Of a stretch of DNA of 64,000 nucleotides, positions 28,213 through 40,152 are shown piece by piece. Source of the stretch: Butyricimonas faecalis. Its GTDB lineage: Bacteria > Bacteroidota > Bacteroidia > Bacteroidales > Marinifilaceae. A model generated the notes under the pieces. It did no database searches and was not told where the DNA came from. It was given only the letters and a program-made list of their open reading frames with translations. Both the position numbers and the translations under genes were made by a program. The stretch spans positions 2,170,001 to 2,234,000 of the forward strand of contig NZ_CP032819.1 of the NCBI RefSeq assembly GCF_003991565.1, read 5' to 3'. Each line of letters begins with the position of its first letter. Within the stretch, counting starts at the first letter, position 1.

Positions 28213-28220
28213 TATATTTG
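28213..28220 (+). promoter_or_regulatory. Promoter -7 box TATATTTG for corA
   Basis: Exact TAnnTTTG match 35 bp before the corA ATG. No good -33 box. Confidence 0.5.
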
Positions 28221-28254
28221 AACCGCTTTTGATTATTAACTTTAATTCCATCCT

Positions 28255-29316
28255 ATGGCCCGTTTTCTTAAAGACCGAACAAAATCAAAAGGAACCGCAC
28301 CCGGCTCCCTGATCTTCATCGGCAAACAAAAAATGACGAAGAACTCCATTCAGGTTATCCAATACACGTCAGAAGGACTTAAGGAGTTCTTTCCGGAAAC
28401 CATGGAAAACATAACCGACATCGTATCCAACGATCACATGACCTGGATCAACATATCCGGCTTGCAAAACACTAAACTGATTGCCGATATGGGTAAAGCT
28501 TTCGATATATCTTCCCTATTTCTGGAAGACATTCTAAACACGGACCAACGTCCCCGGTTCAGTGAAGAATCCGACCATTTATATATCATTGCCAAATCCT
28601 TCTATTTCGGCAAGGAAGACGGCATCGTACACATGGAACAACTCTCTTTTATTGTCGGCTCCCACTACCTGATTACCATTCAAGAAACAGATGCCGATTA
28701 TTTCAAGGATGTGAAAAAACGCTTGTATGACGGCAAAACCCGCATCCGTTCCTTCGGGACGGATTACCTCTGTTACGCCCTGTTGGACACCCTCGTTGAC
28801 AGCTATATCATTAATCTTGAAATATTAGGAGCAGCCATAGAAGAGCGCGGTAAAACAATTTTAGAAGCAGACGCCAAAGTGCTTGAAGACCTTTACCACT
28901 ATAAAACAGAACTGTCATATATCCGGAAAAACGTACGTCCATTCAAAGAAGTCACAACCCGTTTCATTAATTGTGACTCTCCACTGATAAACCAAAACAC
29001 GTACCTCTATTTACACGACTTGGATGATTTGGTGGTACAAGCCCAAGAAGCCATCGAAATATACTACTCCATGGTCTCAGATCAAATAAATCTCTATCAA
29101 ACGAATATTGGAAACCGACAAAATGATGTCATGAAAGTATTGACCATCTTTTCAGCTATTTTCATTCCCCTCACCTTTATTGCCGGAATCTACGGCATGA
29201 ACTTCGAATATATCCCCGAACTAAAACACCACTACGCCTATTTCATCCTTTGGGGTATCATGATCATCATCACGATCACCATGCTCCTCTACTTCAAAAG
29301 AAAAAAGTGGCTTTAG
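28255..29316 (+). CDS. corA: CorA-family magnesium/cobalt channel
   Basis: 353 residues: a large cytoplasmic domain (about 1-285) with the long stalk helix, then two C-terminal membrane helices. The GMN selectivity signature is at 314-316 ('GIYGMNFEYIPEL'), and the basic C-terminus 'FKRKKWL' is typical. It should form a pentameric channel for Mg2+ (or Co2+/Ni2+) uptake. Single-gene unit, convergent with the DUF3467 gene. Confidence 0.93.
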   Translation: MARFLKDRTKSKGTAPGSLIFIGKQKMTKNSIQVIQYTSEGLKEFFPETMENITDIVSNDHMTWINISGLQNTKLIADMGKAFDISSLFLEDILNTDQRPRFSEESDHLYIIAKSFYFGKEDGIVHMEQLSFIVGSHYLITIQETDADYFKDVKKRLYDGKTRIRSFGTDYLCYALLDTLVDSYIINLEILGAAIEERGKTILEADAKVLEDLYHYKTELSYIRKNVRPFKEVTTRFINCDSPLINQNTYLYLHDLDDLVVQAQEAIEIYYSMVSDQINLYQTNIGNRQNDVMKVLTIFSAIFIPLTFIAGIYGMNFEYIPELKHHYAYFILWGIMIIITITMLLYFKRKKWL

Positions 29317-29320
29317 CACA

Positions 29321-29400
29321 AATTTAGAATTTAGAATTTAGAATTTAAAATTTAGAATGACTCACGCACTTTTACATTCTAAATTTTACATTCTAAATTT
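29321..29400. terminator. Heptad-repeat hairpin between corA and the DUF3467 gene
   Basis: Five AATTTAG heptads in tandem (one variant) from 29,321 form the left arm. 29,334-29,359 pairs with 29,375-29,400 as a near-perfect 26-bp hairpin with one mismatch and one wobble. It lies between convergent genes and probably ends both transcripts. The sequence is almost only A and T, so it is an unusual terminator. Confidence 0.6.
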
Positions 29401-29402
29401 CC

Positions 29403-29717
29403 TTAAGCTTGTCCCTGTGGTTCCAAGTCCACCGGGAACATAGGGGCTGCAGGACCGCCTTCCGGCAAATTTATTCTTCCGAAATCACTCTCGAATCTTC
29501 GTATATTATCCTGTAATGCTAACATCAACCGTTTCGCATGTTCCGGGGTTAAAATAATACGACTTTTCACTTCACCCTTGGGCATTCCCGGCATGATACG
29601 GATAAAATCAACGATAAACTCGGAGGATGAATGAGAAATAATAGCCAGATTTGCATAGGTTCCTTGTGCCACATCGTGATTTAATTCGATATCGAATTGT
29701 TGTTTCTTCTCTTCCAT
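29403..29717 (-). CDS. DUF3467 family protein
   Basis: 104 residues from the ATG at 29,717 ('MEEKKQQFDIELN'); an in-frame ATG at 29,744 is less likely because it would overlap the rpoC-side hairpin region. The DUF3467 core spans about 10-85 ('GTYANLAIISHSSSEFIVDF', 'SRIILTPEHAKRLMLAL'). Small cytoplasmic protein of unknown function, conserved downstream of rpoC in Bacteroidetes as far as I recall. Probably expressed by read-through from rpoC. Confidence 0.85.
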   Translation of the reverse strand: MEEKKQQFDIELNHDVAQGTYANLAIISHSSSEFIVDFIRIMPGMPKGEVKSRIILTPEHAKRLMLALQDNIRRFESDFGRINLPEGGPAAPMFPVDLEPQGQA

Positions 29718-29751
29718 AATAGTTTGGGTTAATAGTTCATACAAACAATAA

Positions 29752-29769
29752 AGGCGCCTTGCGGCGCCT
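29752..29769 (-). terminator. Hairpin after rpoC
   Basis: AGGCGCC (29,752-29,758) and GGCGCCT (29,763-29,769), loop TTGC, begins 11 bp past the rpoC stop. On the minus strand it is followed by TTATTGTTTG, a weak U-tract, so partial termination before the DUF3467 gene is likely. Confidence 0.55.
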
Positions 29770-29779
29770 CTACTTATTT

Positions 29780-32700
29780 TTATTTTTCCATCTTTTCGAG
29801 GTCCGCCTTAGAACCTACAATCAGACTTCTAAATTCTTTCATACCTGTTCCCACCGGTATTAAGTGACCGCAAATCACGTTTTCTTTCAAGCCTTCCAAC
29901 GGATCGACTTTACCGTAAATTGCTGCTTCATTCAATACTTTCGTGGTTTCCTGGAATGATGCGGCAGAAATAAAGCTTGACGTCTGCAATGCAGCACGGG
30001 TAATCCCTTGTAATACCTGAGCTGAAGTCGCAGGTACAGCATCTCGCGCCTCTACCACCTTCAAATCTCTACGTTTCAACTGAGAATTAATATCTCTCAA
30101 CATACGTACAGAGATAATCTGTCCCGGTTTCACCCGATCCGAATCCCCGGCTTCCAACACCACCTTCTTCCCGTAGATTGCATCGTTTTCTTCCATGAAC
30201 TCACTCTTATCCACCACTTGATTCTCCAAGAATCTCGTATCTCCGGCATCTTGGATCAATACCTTACGCATCATCTGGTGTACAATGATCTCGAAATGCT
30301 TATCGTTGATCTTCACACCCTGCATCCGGTAAACATCCTGTACCTCGTTCACGATATACTCCTGAACCTTGATCGGTCCCTCGATATTCAAAATATCAGT
30401 CGGGGTAATCGCACCGTCAGATAACGGGGTTCCTGCACGTACATAATCATTCTCCTGCACCAAAATCTGTTTGGACAAAGAAACCAGATATTTCTTCACC
30501 TCTCCGGCTTTTGATGTCACGATGATTTCACGATTACCGCGTTTGATCTTACCGTAAGTTACCTCTCCGTCAATTTCCGATACAACAGCCGGATTCGACG
30601 GGTTACGAGCCTCGAACAATTCGGTAACACGAGGAAGACCTCCCGTGATATCGCCTGCCTTACCAACGGCTCTCGGAATCTTGGCAATGGTACTACCGGC
30701 AACGACCTCGGCTCCTTCCTTCACGACAATGTGGGCACCTACCGGCAAGTTGTAACTCTTCACCGTGTTTCCTTGTGCATCATTGATACACAAAGCAGGC
30801 GCTTTCATCTTGTCACGGAACTCGATGATGATCATCTCTCTAAATCCGGTGGTTTCATCGGACTCCTCCTTGTAGGTTTCACCCTCGATCAAGTTTTCCA
30901 ACCCAACCGTACCGGAGAATTCGGTAATGATCAAAGCATTGAACGGGTCCCATTCGCAAAGCAATTCACCCTTGCTGATCTCCTGTCCATCCTTCACGAA
31001 CAATTTAGCACCGTAAGGGATAGCGTGAGAAACCAATATAATATTCGTGTTCTTATCCAATATACGCAACTCCGTCAAACGTCCTACCACCACGTCACAG
31101 GTCGTTCCGTTATCTTGCGTGTACTCTACAGAACGCAATTCTTCATACTCAACGTAACCGTCATATTTAGCTTTCAAAGAGTTCTCGCTGGAAATATTTC
31201 CTGCGGTACCTCCCACGTGGAAGGTTCTCAATGTCAACTGAGTACCCGGCTCACCGATAGACTGTGCAGCGATAACTCCGACAGCCTCACCCTTCTCTAC
31301 CATACGGCTGGTAGCCAAGTTACGTCCGTAACACTTAGCACAAACCCCCTTCTTCGCCTCGCAAGTCAATACAGAACGTACTTCAACACGCTCGATCGGA
31401 GACTTCTCAATAATATCGGCAATCTCTTCCGTAATCTCATCACCTGAAGCCACGATTAATTCGCCCGTATTCGGATGATAAATATCATGTACGGAAACAC
31501 GTCCTAAAATTCTCTCTGACAAAGAAGACACGATCTCCTCGTTATTTTTGATCGCTGAAATGGTGATACCTCTCAACGTACCGCAATCTTCCTCGGTAAT
31601 CGTGATGTCATTAGCCACGTCAACCAAACGACGAGTCAAATATCCGGCGTCAGCAGTCTTCAATGCGGTATCGGCCAAACCTTTACGAGCACCGTGGGTT
31701 GAAATAAAGTACTCCAACACCGAAAGCCCCTCTTTAAAGTTTGCCAAAATCGGGTTCTCGATAATCTGTCCCCCGGCAGCACCTGATTTCTGCGGTTTTG
31801 CCATCAATCCACGCATACCTCCCAACTGACGAATCTGCTCGCGAGATCCACGGGCTCCGGAATCCAACATCATATAGATAGAATTGAACCCTTGGTCGTC
31901 CGCGGCCAACTGTTTCATCAACGTAGCCGTCAAGTTCGCATTCACGTGTGTCCAAATATCGATAATCTGGTTATATCTTTCATTATTGGTAATGAATCCC
32001 ATGTTATAGTTCGCCATCACCTCCTCAACCTGATCATATCCTTCTTGCAACAAGTCCTGCTTGTTCTCAGGAACGATAACGTCTCCCAGATTGAAAGACA
32101 AACCTCCTTCAAAAGCCTTACGATAACCCAAATCCTTAATATCATCCAAGAATTTAGCCGTCACGTCCACACCGCAACGTTTGAACACGTCACCGATAAT
32201 GTCACGCAAAGCTTTCTTCGTGATCAACGTATTGATATAAGGATAGTTTTTCGGGGTAAACTGATTCAAGATCACACGTCCCACGGTCGTTTTGATCATA
32301 TGTCTGAACGGTTGACCGTCTTTATCCACGTCATCGATCTTCACCTCGACTTCAGCATGCAAGTCGACAGCTTTCTCGTTGAAAGCGATAATTACCTCCT
32401 CCGGAGAATAGAACTTCAAACCTTCACCCCTCACGCCCTTTCTCGGTTTCGTGATATAGTACAAACCGAGTACCATATCCTGAGAAGGCACCGTGATAGG
32501 CGCACCGTTAGCCGGGTTCAAAATGTTATGAGAACACAACATCAAAATCTGAGCTTCCAACACGGCCTCATTACCTAATGGCAAGTGTACGGCCATCTGG
32601 TCTCCATCGAAGTCGGCGTTGAATCCAGTACAAGCCAACGGGTGCAAACGAATAGCCTTACCCTCGATCAATTTCGGCTGGAATGCCTGAATACCCAAAC

Positions 32701-34024
32701 GGTGCAGGGTCGGGGCACGGTTTAACAATACCGGGTGACCTTTCAACACGTTTTCAAGAATATCCCAAACGATTGGATCACGACGATCCACGATCTTCTT
32801 GGCACTCTTCACCGTCTTCACGATACCGCGCTCGATCAACTTACGGATAATAAACGGCATATACAATTCAGCCGCCATGTCTTTCGGAAGACCACACTCG
32901 TGCATCTTCAAGTCCGGACCTACAACGATTACCGAACGTGCAGAGTAGTCAACACGCTTACCCAACAAGTTCTGACGGAAACGCCCTTGTTTACCTTTCA
33001 AACTGTCGGAAAGAGACTTCAACGGTCTGTTATTCTCAATCTTAACCGCGTTGGATTTACGAGAGTTATCGAACAAAGAATCCACGGCCTCCTGCAACAT
33101 ACGCTTCTCATTACGCAAGATCACATCCGGAGCCTTAATCTCTATCAATCTCTTTAAACGATTGTTTCGGATAATCACCCGTCTGTACAAATCGTTCAAA
33201 TCGGAAGTAGCAAAACGACCTCCATCCAACGGAACCAACGGACGCAATTCAGGCGGTATCACGGATAACACCTTCACGATCATCCATTCCGGTTTATTAA
33301 TTTCTTTACTCTCACGGAAAGCCTCTACCACTTGAAGACGTTTCAACGCCTCGTTCTTTCTTTGTTGAGAAGTTTCCGTGTTCGCTTTATTTCTCAAATC
33401 ATAAGAAAGATCATCCAAATCCAAACGCTCCAACAACATGGAAATAGCTTCCGCACCCATCTTGGCGATGAATTTATTTGGATCATCATCATCCAGATAT
33501 TGATTATCTGTCGGAAGTTTATCCAGAATATCCAAATACTCTTCTTCCGTCAGGAAATCCATTGTTTTGATACCGGAATCCCCCATGATACCCGGGTTTA
33601 CCACCACGTATCTCTCGTAGTAGATAACGGCATCCAGTTTCTTGGAAGGTAACCCTAACAAGTAACCGATTTTATTTGGCAACGACTTGAAATACCAGAT
33701 ATGAGCCACAGGAACCACCAACTGGATATGTCCCATACGCTCACGTCTAACCTTCTTCTCCGTAACCTCAACACCACAACGGTCACAAACAATACCCTTG
33801 TAACGAATACGTTTATATTTACCGCAATGACATTCGTAATCCTTCACCGGACCGAAGATTCGCTCGCAGAACAAACCATCACGTTCGGGTTTGTATGTAC
33901 GATAGTTAATCGTCTCCGGTTTTAATACAGCACCACTGGACCGTTCCAGAATCTCTTCCGGGGAAGCCAATCCAATAGCGATCTTCGTAAAATTTTTTAC
34001 TTTATTGTCTTTTCTGAAGGCCAT
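29780..34024 (-). CDS. rpoC: RNA polymerase beta' subunit
   Basis: 1,414 residues. Near the N-terminus the zinc finger '[20 protein letters not shown]'; the catalytic Mg-binding loop '[12 protein letters not shown]'; the trigger-loop region '[15 protein letters not shown]'; and a second zinc site '[13 protein letters not shown]'. Length is normal for Bacteroidetes. Follows rpoB after 73 bp containing a hairpin; last core gene of the rplKAJL-rpoBC cluster. Confidence 0.99.
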   Translation of the reverse strand: MAFRKDNKVKNFTKIAIGLASPEEILERSSGAVLKPETINYRTYKPERDGLFCERIFGPVKDYECHCGKYKRIRYKGIVCDRCGVEVTEKKVRRERMGHIQLVVPVAHIWYFKSLPNKIGYLLGLPSKKLDAVIYYERYVVVNPGIMGDSGIKTMDFLTEEEYLDILDKLPTDNQYLDDDDPNKFIAKMGAEAISMLLERLDLDDLSYDLRNKANTETSQQRKNEALKRLQVVEAFRESKEINKPEWMIVKVLSVIPPELRPLVPLDGGRFATSDLNDLYRRVIIRNNRLKRLIEIKAPDVILRNEKRMLQEAVDSLFDNSRKSNAVKIENNRPLKSLSDSLKGKQGRFRQNLLGKRVDYSARSVIVVGPDLKMHECGLPKDMAAELYMPFIIRKLIERGIVKTVKSAKKIVDRRDPIVWDILENVLKGHPVLLNRAPTLHRLGIQAFQPKLIEGKAIRLHPLACTGFNADFDGDQMAVHLPLGNEAVLEAQILMLCSHNILNPANGAPITVPSQDMVLGLYYITKPRKGVRGEGLKFYSPEEVIIAFNEKAVDLHAEVEVKIDDVDKDGQPFRHMIKTTVGRVILNQFTPKNYPYINTLITKKALRDIIGDVFKRCGVDVTAKFLDDIKDLGYRKAFEGGLSFNLGDVIVPENKQDLLQEGYDQVEEVMANYNMGFITNNERYNQIIDIWTHVNANLTATLMKQLAADDQGFNSIYMMLDSGARGSREQIRQLGGMRGLMAKPQKSGAAGGQIIENPILANFKEGLSVLEYFISTHGARKGLADTALKTADAGYLTRRLVDVANDITITEEDCGTLRGITISAIKNNEEIVSSLSERILGRVSVHDIYHPNTGELIVASGDEITEEIADIIEKSPIERVEVRSVLTCEAKKGVCAKCYGRNLATSRMVEKGEAVGVIAAQSIGEPGTQLTLRTFHVGGTAGNISSENSLKAKYDGYVEYEELRSVEYTQDNGTTCDVVVGRLTELRILDKNTNIILVSHAIPYGAKLFVKDGQEISKGELLCEWDPFNALIITEFSGTVGLENLIEGETYKEESDETTGFREMIIIEFRDKMKAPALCINDAQGNTVKSYNLPVGAHIVVKEGAEVVAGSTIAKIPRAVGKAGDITGGLPRVTELFEARNPSNPAVVSEIDGEVTYGKIKRGNREIIVTSKAGEVKKYLVSLSKQILVQENDYVRAGTPLSDGAITPTDILNIEGPIKVQEYIVNEVQDVYRMQGVKINDKHFEIIVHQMMRKVLIQDAGDTRFLENQVVDKSEFMEENDAIYGKKVVLEAGDSDRVKPGQIISVRMLRDINSQLKRRDLKVVEARDAVPATSAQVLQGITRAALQTSSFISAASFQETTKVLNEAAIYGKVDPLEGLKENVICGHLIPVGTGMKEFRSLIVGSKADLEKMEK

Positions 34025-34044
34025 ATTCTAGATTTTAGATTTTA

Positions 34045-34085
34045 GATTTTAGATTTACAATCACATGAATCATAAATCTAAAATC
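34045..34085. repeat. Heptad repeats and 13-bp hairpin in the rpoB-rpoC spacer
   Basis: GATTTTAGATTTA (34,045-34,057) pairs exactly with TAAATCTAAAATC (34,073-34,085), with a 15-nt loop. The left arm belongs to a run of GATTTTA heptads that starts at 34,031, just upstream of the rpoC ATG in the sense direction. No U-tract follows, so a processing site or translational element is more likely than a terminator. Confidence 0.7.
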
Positions 34086-34097
34086 ATAAATCAACAA

Positions 34098-37000
34098 TTA
34101 TATTAAATTAACGCTCAATCCCAACCCGCGAAGTTCATGCAACAACACGTTGAATGATTCCGGAATTCCGGGTGTCGGAAGAGGTTCACCTTTCACGATA
34201 TGCTCGTAAGTCTTGGTTCTACCCATCACGTCATCTGACTTCACGGTCAAGATTTCCTGTAAGATGTGTGAAGCTCCGAAAGCCTCAAGAGCCCAAACCT
34301 CCATCTCTCCGAAACGCTGACCTCCGAACTGAGCCTTACCTCCAAGAGGTTGCTGCGTGATCAACGAGTAAGGTCCGATAGAACGAGCGTGCATCTTGTC
34401 ATCAACCATGTGTCCCAGTTTCAACATGTAGATCACACCCACGGTTGCCGGCTGGTCGAAACGTTCTCCCGTACCTCCGTCATACAAATAGGTGGTTCCG
34501 AATCTAGGTACACCTGCTTCATCCGTATATCTGTTAATATCATCCAAAGAAGCACCATCGAAAATCGGGGTTGCAAACTTCAATCCCAAATTCTTTCCGG
34601 CCCAACCCAACACGGTTTCAAACACCTGCCCCAAGTTCATACGGGAAGGCACACCTAGCGGGTTCAAACAAATATCAACCGGGGTTCCGTCAGACAAGAA
34701 CGGCATATCCTCTACCCTTACCACACGAGATACAATACCCTTGTTACCGTGACGTCCTGCCATCTTATCACCGATTTGCAATTTACGTTTCTTAGCCACG
34801 TAAACCTTCGCCATCTTGATAATTCCGGAAGGAAGCTCATCACCGACGGTAGCATTATATTTCTTACGTTTAATCTGTCCTTCGATCTCCTTGTACTTGA
34901 TGATATAATTATGCAACAAGTCACGGATCATATCGTTCTTTTGCTTATCAGTCGTCCACTTATTCGGGTTGACCTGCAAGAAGTCCATATTCTGCAACAT
35001 CTTGTAAGAGAACTTCACTCCCTTCGGAACGATATCCTCGTTCAAGTAATTCTTCACACCTTGTGAAGTCTTACCGTTTACCAACTCGAATAATTTATCG
35101 ATCAATAAAGTAGTTAAATCTCCGACTTTACGTTGGAATTGTTCATCCAACTCGGCCAAGATATTTTTACCGGCTGCCTTCGTTTTCCGATCACTTACCG
35201 TACGTTGGAACAACTTCTTATCGATAATAACACCTTTCAATGAAGGAGAAGCTTTCAACGAAGCATCTTTCACATCACCGGCTTTATCACCGAAGATCGC
35301 TCTCAACAATTTTTCTTCCGGACTAGGATCAGACTCACCTTTCGGGGTAATCTTACCAATCAGGATATCTCCCGGTTGAACACGAGCCCCTACACGAATG
35401 ATTCCGTTTTCATCCAAATCCTTCGTGGCCTCCTCACTTACGTTCGGAATATCAGCCGTCAACTCTTCCAATCCACGTTTCGTTTCACGCACTTCCAAAG
35501 AATACTCGTCCACGTGAACAGATGTAAAGACATCATTCCGCACGATATTCTCCGAAATCACGATAGCATCCTCGTAGTTGTACCCTTTCCACGGCATGAA
35601 TGCCACTTTCAAGTTTCGTCCGAGAGCCAATTCTCCCTTCTCTGAAGAGTATCCTTCTGTCAATATCTGGCCTTCTTCCACGCGTTGCCCCTTTCTCACG
35701 ATCGGTTTCAGCGTGATCGTCGTACTCTGGTTCGTACGTTGGTATTTCGGCAGGTAATATTCTTTCGTATCGGGTTCAAAGCTTACAAAAGCCTCTTCTT
35801 CCGTACGGTCATATTTAACAACAATCTTGCGTCCGTCAACATAAGCGATCACTCCCGGGCCCTCGGCAACCACCTGCGTTCTGGAATCCTTAATCAAATT
35901 GGCTTCCAAACCGGTTCCCACGATCGGGGATTGCGGGGAAATAATCGGAACTGCCTGACGCATCATGTTCGATCCCATCAACGCACGGTTAGCATCGTCA
36001 TGCTCCAAGAACGGGATCAAAGAAGCCGCAATAGAAGCAATCTGGTTCGGGGCAACGTCAATCAAATCGACATCCTCTCCGGCTGCCAACGGGAAGTCCG
36101 CATCCTTTCTGGCTTTCACCCATTTATTGGTAAACTTGCCATCGTCATCGATCGCAGAACTTGCCTGGGCAATAACCAGTTCCTCCTCTTCCTCTGCAGA
36201 ATAATAACGTACTCCTTCTTCGGAAAGATCCACCACGCCATTATTCACCTTACGGTAAGGAGTTTCGATAAATCCTAAGTCGTTGATCTTAGCATACACG
36301 CAGAGAGAAGAAATCAAACCGATATTCGGTCCCTCAGGCGTTTCGATCGGACACAAACGACCATAGTGAGTATAGTGTACATCTCGCACCTCGAATCCTG
36401 CACGATCTCTGGAAAGACCACCAGGTCCTAAGGCTGACATACGTCTCTTGTGAGTAATCTCGGCCAATGGATTCGTCTGATCCATGAACTGAGACAACGC
36501 GTTCGTTCCGAAGAACGAGTTGATCACGGAAGACAAAATCTTCGAGTTGATCAAATCAACCGGGGTGAACACCTCGTTGTCGCGCACGTTCATTCTTTCA
36601 CGAATCGTACGGGCCATACGAGCCAATCCTACACCGAATTGATTATATAATTGTTCGCCTACAGTACGTACGCGACGATTGCTCAAGTGGTCAATATCGT
36701 CCACGTCAGTCTTGGCGTTCAACAAACGAATCAAATATTTGATGATCTCGATAATATCCTCTTTCGTCAAGACACGGATATCCGGATCTGTTGCAAGTCC
36801 CAACTTCTTGTTCAACTTGTAACGTCCCACGTCACCCAAATCGTAACGTTTATCAGAGAAGAACAACTTGTCGATCACATCGCGGGCAGTAGCCTCATCA
36901 GGCGGCTCCGAACTACGCAACTGCCTGTAGATGTGCAACACAGCCTCTTTCTCCGAGTTACACGGGTCTTTTTGTAACGTGTTATATATAATGGCATAAT

Positions 37001-37910
37001 CTGCCAGATTTTGCATCTCCTTGTGAAGAAGGATCGTCTTCGCACCTGACTCGACAATCGCATCAATATGCTCAGGCTCCAGTACTGTTTCACGATCGAC
37101 TATAATCTCGTTACGCTCGATAGAAACAACTTCACCGGTATCTTCATCAACGAAATCTTCAATCCAAGATTTCAAAACACGAGCAGCCAACCGTCTGCCA
37201 ACGACTTTCTTCAACCCCGTACGGGAAACATTCACTTCATCAGCCAGACCGAATATTTCGAGAATATCCTTATCCGTTTCGAAACCGATAGCCCGCAAAA
37301 GAGTCGTTACCGGTAACTTTTTCTTCCGGTCGATATACGCGTACATCACGTTGTTGATGTCCGTGGCAAACTCGATCCAGGAACCCTTAAACGGAATAAT
37401 TCTAGCGGAATAAAGCTTCGTACCATTCGCATGAATACTCTGCCCGAAGAAAACACCGGGAGACCTGTGTAACTGAGAAACGACCACTCGCTCTGCTCCA
37501 TTGATCACGAAAGTACCTTTCGGGGTCATGTAAGGAACATTTCCTAAATATACATCCTCGATAACGGTATCAAAATCTTCATGTTCCGGATCTGTACAGT
37601 ACAACTTCAGTTTCGCCTTCAAGGGTGCGCCATAAGTCAATCCCTGACCCAAACACTCCTCGATCGTGTAGCGAGGTGGATCTATAAAATAGTCCAAAAA
37701 TTCCAAAACAAAGTTGTTCCGAGTATCAGTAATAGGAAAATTCTCCTTGAAAACCGTGTAAAGGCCTTCATTCTTTCTGTTCTCAGGTGTGGTACCTAAT
37801 TGAAAAAAGTCCTTGAAAGACTTTAATTGCACTTCAAGAAAATCAGGGTATTCCAGCTGATTCTTTATCGATGCAAAGCTTATTCTATTGTTTGAATTAT
37901 ATGAAGACAT
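34098..37910 (-). CDS. rpoB: RNA polymerase beta subunit
   Basis: 1,270 residues. Rifampicin-pocket region '[20 protein letters not shown]' followed by '[20 protein letters not shown]' (wild-type-looking), '[20 protein letters not shown]' with the [12 protein letters not shown] motif, and the usual C-terminal clamp segment. Lies between rplL (93-bp gap with a hairpin) and rpoC. Confidence 0.99.
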   Translation of the reverse strand: MSSYNSNNRISFASIKNQLEYPDFLEVQLKSFKDFFQLGTTPENRKNEGLYTVFKENFPITDTRNNFVLEFLDYFIDPPRYTIEECLGQGLTYGAPLKAKLKLYCTDPEHEDFDTVIEDVYLGNVPYMTPKGTFVINGAERVVVSQLHRSPGVFFGQSIHANGTKLYSARIIPFKGSWIEFATDINNVMYAYIDRKKKLPVTTLLRAIGFETDKDILEIFGLADEVNVSRTGLKKVVGRRLAARVLKSWIEDFVDEDTGEVVSIERNEIIVDRETVLEPEHIDAIVESGAKTILLHKEMQNLADYAIIYNTLQKDPCNSEKEAVLHIYRQLRSSEPPDEATARDVIDKLFFSDKRYDLGDVGRYKLNKKLGLATDPDIRVLTKEDIIEIIKYLIRLLNAKTDVDDIDHLSNRRVRTVGEQLYNQFGVGLARMARTIRERMNVRDNEVFTPVDLINSKILSSVINSFFGTNALSQFMDQTNPLAEITHKRRMSALGPGGLSRDRAGFEVRDVHYTHYGRLCPIETPEGPNIGLISSLCVYAKINDLGFIETPYRKVNNGVVDLSEEGVRYYSAEEEEELVIAQASSAIDDDGKFTNKWVKARKDADFPLAAGEDVDLIDVAPNQIASIAASLIPFLEHDDANRALMGSNMMRQAVPIISPQSPIVGTGLEANLIKDSRTQVVAEGPGVIAYVDGRKIVVKYDRTEEEAFVSFEPDTKEYYLPKYQRTNQSTTITLKPIVRKGQRVEEGQILTEGYSSEKGELALGRNLKVAFMPWKGYNYEDAIVISENIVRNDVFTSVHVDEYSLEVRETKRGLEELTADIPNVSEEATKDLDENGIIRVGARVQPGDILIGKITPKGESDPSPEEKLLRAIFGDKAGDVKDASLKASPSLKGVIIDKKLFQRTVSDRKTKAAGKNILAELDEQFQRKVGDLTTLLIDKLFELVNGKTSQGVKNYLNEDIVPKGVKFSYKMLQNMDFLQVNPNKWTTDKQKNDMIRDLLHNYIIKYKEIEGQIKRKKYNATVGDELPSGIIKMAKVYVAKKRKLQIGDKMAGRHGNKGIVSRVVRVEDMPFLSDGTPVDICLNPLGVPSRMNLGQVFETVLGWAGKNLGLKFATPIFDGASLDDINRYTDEAGVPRFGTTYLYDGGTGERFDQPATVGVIYMLKLGHMVDDKMHARSIGPYSLITQQPLGGKAQFGGQRFGEMEVWALEAFGASHILQEILTVKSDDVMGRTKTYEHIVKGEPLPTPGIPESFNVLLHELRGLGLSVNLI

Positions 37911-37951
37911 CTATTATTTTTTTTGAACCTAAACAATCATAACAACAAAAT

Positions 37952-37980
37952 GGTTTAGAGTCTACATGAGACTCTAAACC
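37952..37980 (-). terminator. Hairpin/attenuator between rplL and rpoB
   Basis: Perfect 12-bp stem GGTTTAGAGTCT / AGACTCTAAACC (37,952-37,963 and 37,969-37,980), loop ACATG. On the minus strand it is followed by ATTTTGTTGTTATG, a mixed U-rich tract. Position matches the known rplL-rpoB attenuator of E. coli, suggesting partial termination that lowers rpoBC output relative to the ribosomal genes. Confidence 0.7.
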
Positions 37981-38003
37981 TGGAAAAACCAACCGGTTTT
38001 ATT

Positions 38004-38381
38004 TTATTTAAGTTCAACTTCAGCTCCTGCTTCTTCTAATTGAGTCTTCAATGAGTTAGCCTCTTCTTTAGAAACTTTTTCTTTCAATGGAGCCGGAGCC
38101 TTGTCAACTACTTCTTTAGCCTCTTTCAATCCAAGACCGGTCAATTCTTTTACTAACTTAACAACAGCTAATTTAGCAGCACCAGCTGATTTAAGAATTA
38201 CATCGAATTCGGTTTGCTCTGCTTCAGCGGCAGCAGCACCACCAGCTGCAGGAGCAGCAACAGCTACAGCAGCTGCTGCAGGTTCGATTCCGTACTCTTC
38301 TTTTAAAATGTCAGCTAATTCTTTTACGTCTTTTACGGTAAGGTTTACTAGCTCTTCTGCAAGTTTTTTCAAATCTGCCAT
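38004..38381 (-). CDS. rplL: 50S ribosomal protein L7/L12
   Basis: 125 residues. N-terminal dimerisation helices, an Ala/Gly-rich hinge (about 38-55) and the C-terminal factor-binding domain ('[20 protein letters not shown]', '[18 protein letters not shown]'). Forms the stalk with L10 that recruits translation GTPases. Follows rplJ by 42 bp. Confidence 0.98.
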   Translation of the reverse strand: MADLKKLAEELVNLTVKDVKELADILKEEYGIEPAAAAVAVAAPAAGGAAAAEAEQTEFDVILKSAGAAKLAVVKLVKELTGLGLKEAKEVVDKAPAPLKEKVSKEEANSLKTQLEEAGAEVELK

Positions 38382-38423
38382 TTCTATACTATTTAAAATT
38401 GTTTGTTTACTAAACTATAAAAA

Positions 38424-38942
38424 TTATTCTTTTTCAGAAAGTGTTTTAACAACACCAGCGATGGTATTTTGTCCGGATTGCAATGCGGAAATAACATTCT
38501 GCATCGGTGCCTGCAACATTGCGATAATGTCTGCAATCAACTCCTCCTTAGACTTGATACTGATCAACGATTCAAGCTGATCCTCGCCAACATAAGCACA
38601 TTCTTCTACGAATGCGGCCTTGAATACCGGTTTGTCTTTAGTCTTACGGAATTCTTTAATCAGTTTTGCAGGACCGTTTCCGGTATCGCACAACATGATC
38701 GCACTATCCCCTTTCAACGCTGAGAAAATCTCCTCGTAATTGTTGGTAGCGTTTTCCAAAGCCTTTTTCAACAACGTGTTCTTCACCTGCACCAATTTGA
38801 TGTTAGCATCAAAGCAAGCCCGACGCAACGCTTGAGTGTCTACAGCGTCAAGACCGGAAATGTCACTAACATACAAGTGCTTGTAAGAATTCACTTGTTC
38901 CGTCAAGGTTTCTATTACGACTTTTTTATCTTCTTTTTTCAT
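38424..38942 (-). CDS. rplJ: 50S ribosomal protein L10
   Basis: 172 residues, the usual length for L10. N-terminal rRNA-binding domain ('DISGLDAVDTQALRRACFD', 'VKNTLLKKALE') and a C-terminal helix that carries L7/L12 dimers. Sits in the conserved rplK-rplA-rplJ-rplL order. The 29-bp gap to rplA is too short for a long regulatory leader of the gamma-proteobacterial kind. Confidence 0.97.
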   Translation of the reverse strand: MKKEDKKVVIETLTEQVNSYKHLYVSDISGLDAVDTQALRRACFDANIKLVQVKNTLLKKALENATNNYEEIFSALKGDSAIMLCDTGNGPAKLIKEFRKTKDKPVFKAAFVEECAYVGEDQLESLISIKSKEELIADIIAMLQAPMQNVISALQSGQNTIAGVVKTLSEKE

Positions 38943-38971
38943 ACTACTGAAGTCCTTTTTAGATTACTACA

Positions 38972-39667
38972 TTAATCAAGTAAAGTCTTTTGGTCTACTT
39001 GAATACCGGGACTCATCGTACTTGACAGATACACGCTCTTGATATAAGTACCTTTAGCGGCAGCCGGTTTCAATTTATTGATCACGTTCAAGAATTCTAT
39101 CGCGTTCTCTCTAATCTTGTTCGGCTCGAATGTAACTTTACCAATAGAAGCGTGAATAATACCGAATTTGTCAACTTTAAAGTCGATCTTACCAGCCTTC
39201 ACCTCGGTCACTGCTTTCCCGATTTCCGGGGTTACAGTACCACTCTTCGGGTTTGGCATCAATCCACGAGGACCCAAAATTCTACCAAGAGCACCTACTT
39301 TACCCATTACAGAAGGCATCGTGATGATGATATCGATGTCGGTCCAACCGCCTTTCAATTTTTCGATATATTCATCCAATCCAACGTAGTCGGCTCCGGC
39401 AGCCTTAGCTTCTTCCACCTTGTCAGGCGTACACAAAACCAAAACTCTTACCTGCTTACCGGTTCCATGAGGTAAAGTACATACACCGCGCACCATTTGA
39501 TTGGCTTTACGCGGGTCTACACCCAGTCGAACGTCCATGTCAACTGACGCATCAAACTTCGTGAAAGTAATTTCCTTCACAAGCTGTGCGGCCTCGTCGA
39601 TAGAATATACTTTTCCATCTTCGATCTTCGCTAAAGCTAACTTCTTATTTTTTGTCAGTTTACTCAT
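38972..39667 (-). CDS. rplA: 50S ribosomal protein L1
   Basis: 231 residues of the L1 two-domain fold; signature '[20 protein letters not shown]' near residue 125. Binds 23S rRNA at the mobile L1 stalk and in many bacteria represses its own operon. Follows rplK by 24 bp. Confidence 0.98.
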   Translation of the reverse strand: MSKLTKNKKLALAKIEDGKVYSIDEAAQLVKEITFTKFDASVDMDVRLGVDPRKANQMVRGVCTLPHGTGKQVRVLVLCTPDKVEEAKAAGADYVGLDEYIEKLKGGWTDIDIIITMPSVMGKVGALGRILGPRGLMPNPKSGTVTPEIGKAVTEVKAGKIDFKVDKFGIIHASIGKVTFEPNKIRENAIEFLNVINKLKPAAAKGTYIKSVYLSSTMSPGIQVDQKTLLD

Positions 39668-39691
39668 TACGTTTGAAGTGTTACAAGTTCA

Positions 39692-40129
39692 TTAAAAAGG
39701 TTTGTCACCGGTTACGGTTATACCCATACTTCTGGCGGTACCAGCTACCATACTCATTGCTTTCTCGATTTCAAAAGCGTTCAAATCTTTCATCTTGTCC
39801 GTAGCGATTGCTCTCACTTGATCCCAAGTGATAGAAGCCACTTTCTTACGATTGGGCTCTGCGGAACCGGATTTGATTTTAGCAACTTCCAAAAGTTGAA
39901 TAGCAACAGGAGGTTGTTTTGTAATAAAATCAAACGATTTATCACCATACACCTGTATAATTACCGGGATGATCTTTCCTGCCTGCTCTTGAGTTCTAGC
40001 GTTAAATTGCTTACAGAAGTCCATGATATTGACTCCCTTGGAACCTAACGCCGGTCCTACTGGAGGCGAAGGATTAGCAGCTCCGGCTTTAATTTGCAGC
40101 TTGATAATAGCTTCAACTTGTTTTGCCAT
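39692..40129 (-). CDS. rplK: 50S ribosomal protein L11
   Basis: 145 residues. Proline-rich N-terminus '[20 protein letters not shown]' and the C-terminal rRNA-binding domain ('[18 protein letters not shown]'). Part of the GTPase-associated centre. Follows nusG by 23 bp. Confidence 0.98.
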   Translation of the reverse strand: MAKQVEAIIKLQIKAGAANPSPPVGPALGSKGVNIMDFCKQFNARTQEQAGKIIPVIIQVYGDKSFDFITKQPPVAIQLLEVAKIKSGSAEPNRKKVASITWDQVRAIATDKMKDLNAFEIEKAMSMVAGTARSMGITVTGDKPF

Positions 40130-40152
40130 GATTGTTTTTAATCAAATAATTG

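Larger units (their letters stand above)
27837..28254. other. 418-bp divergent intergenic region korA / corA
   Basis: AT-rich and without any gene I can support. It holds candidate promoters for both flanking genes (listed separately). Nothing else stands out. Confidence 0.6.
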
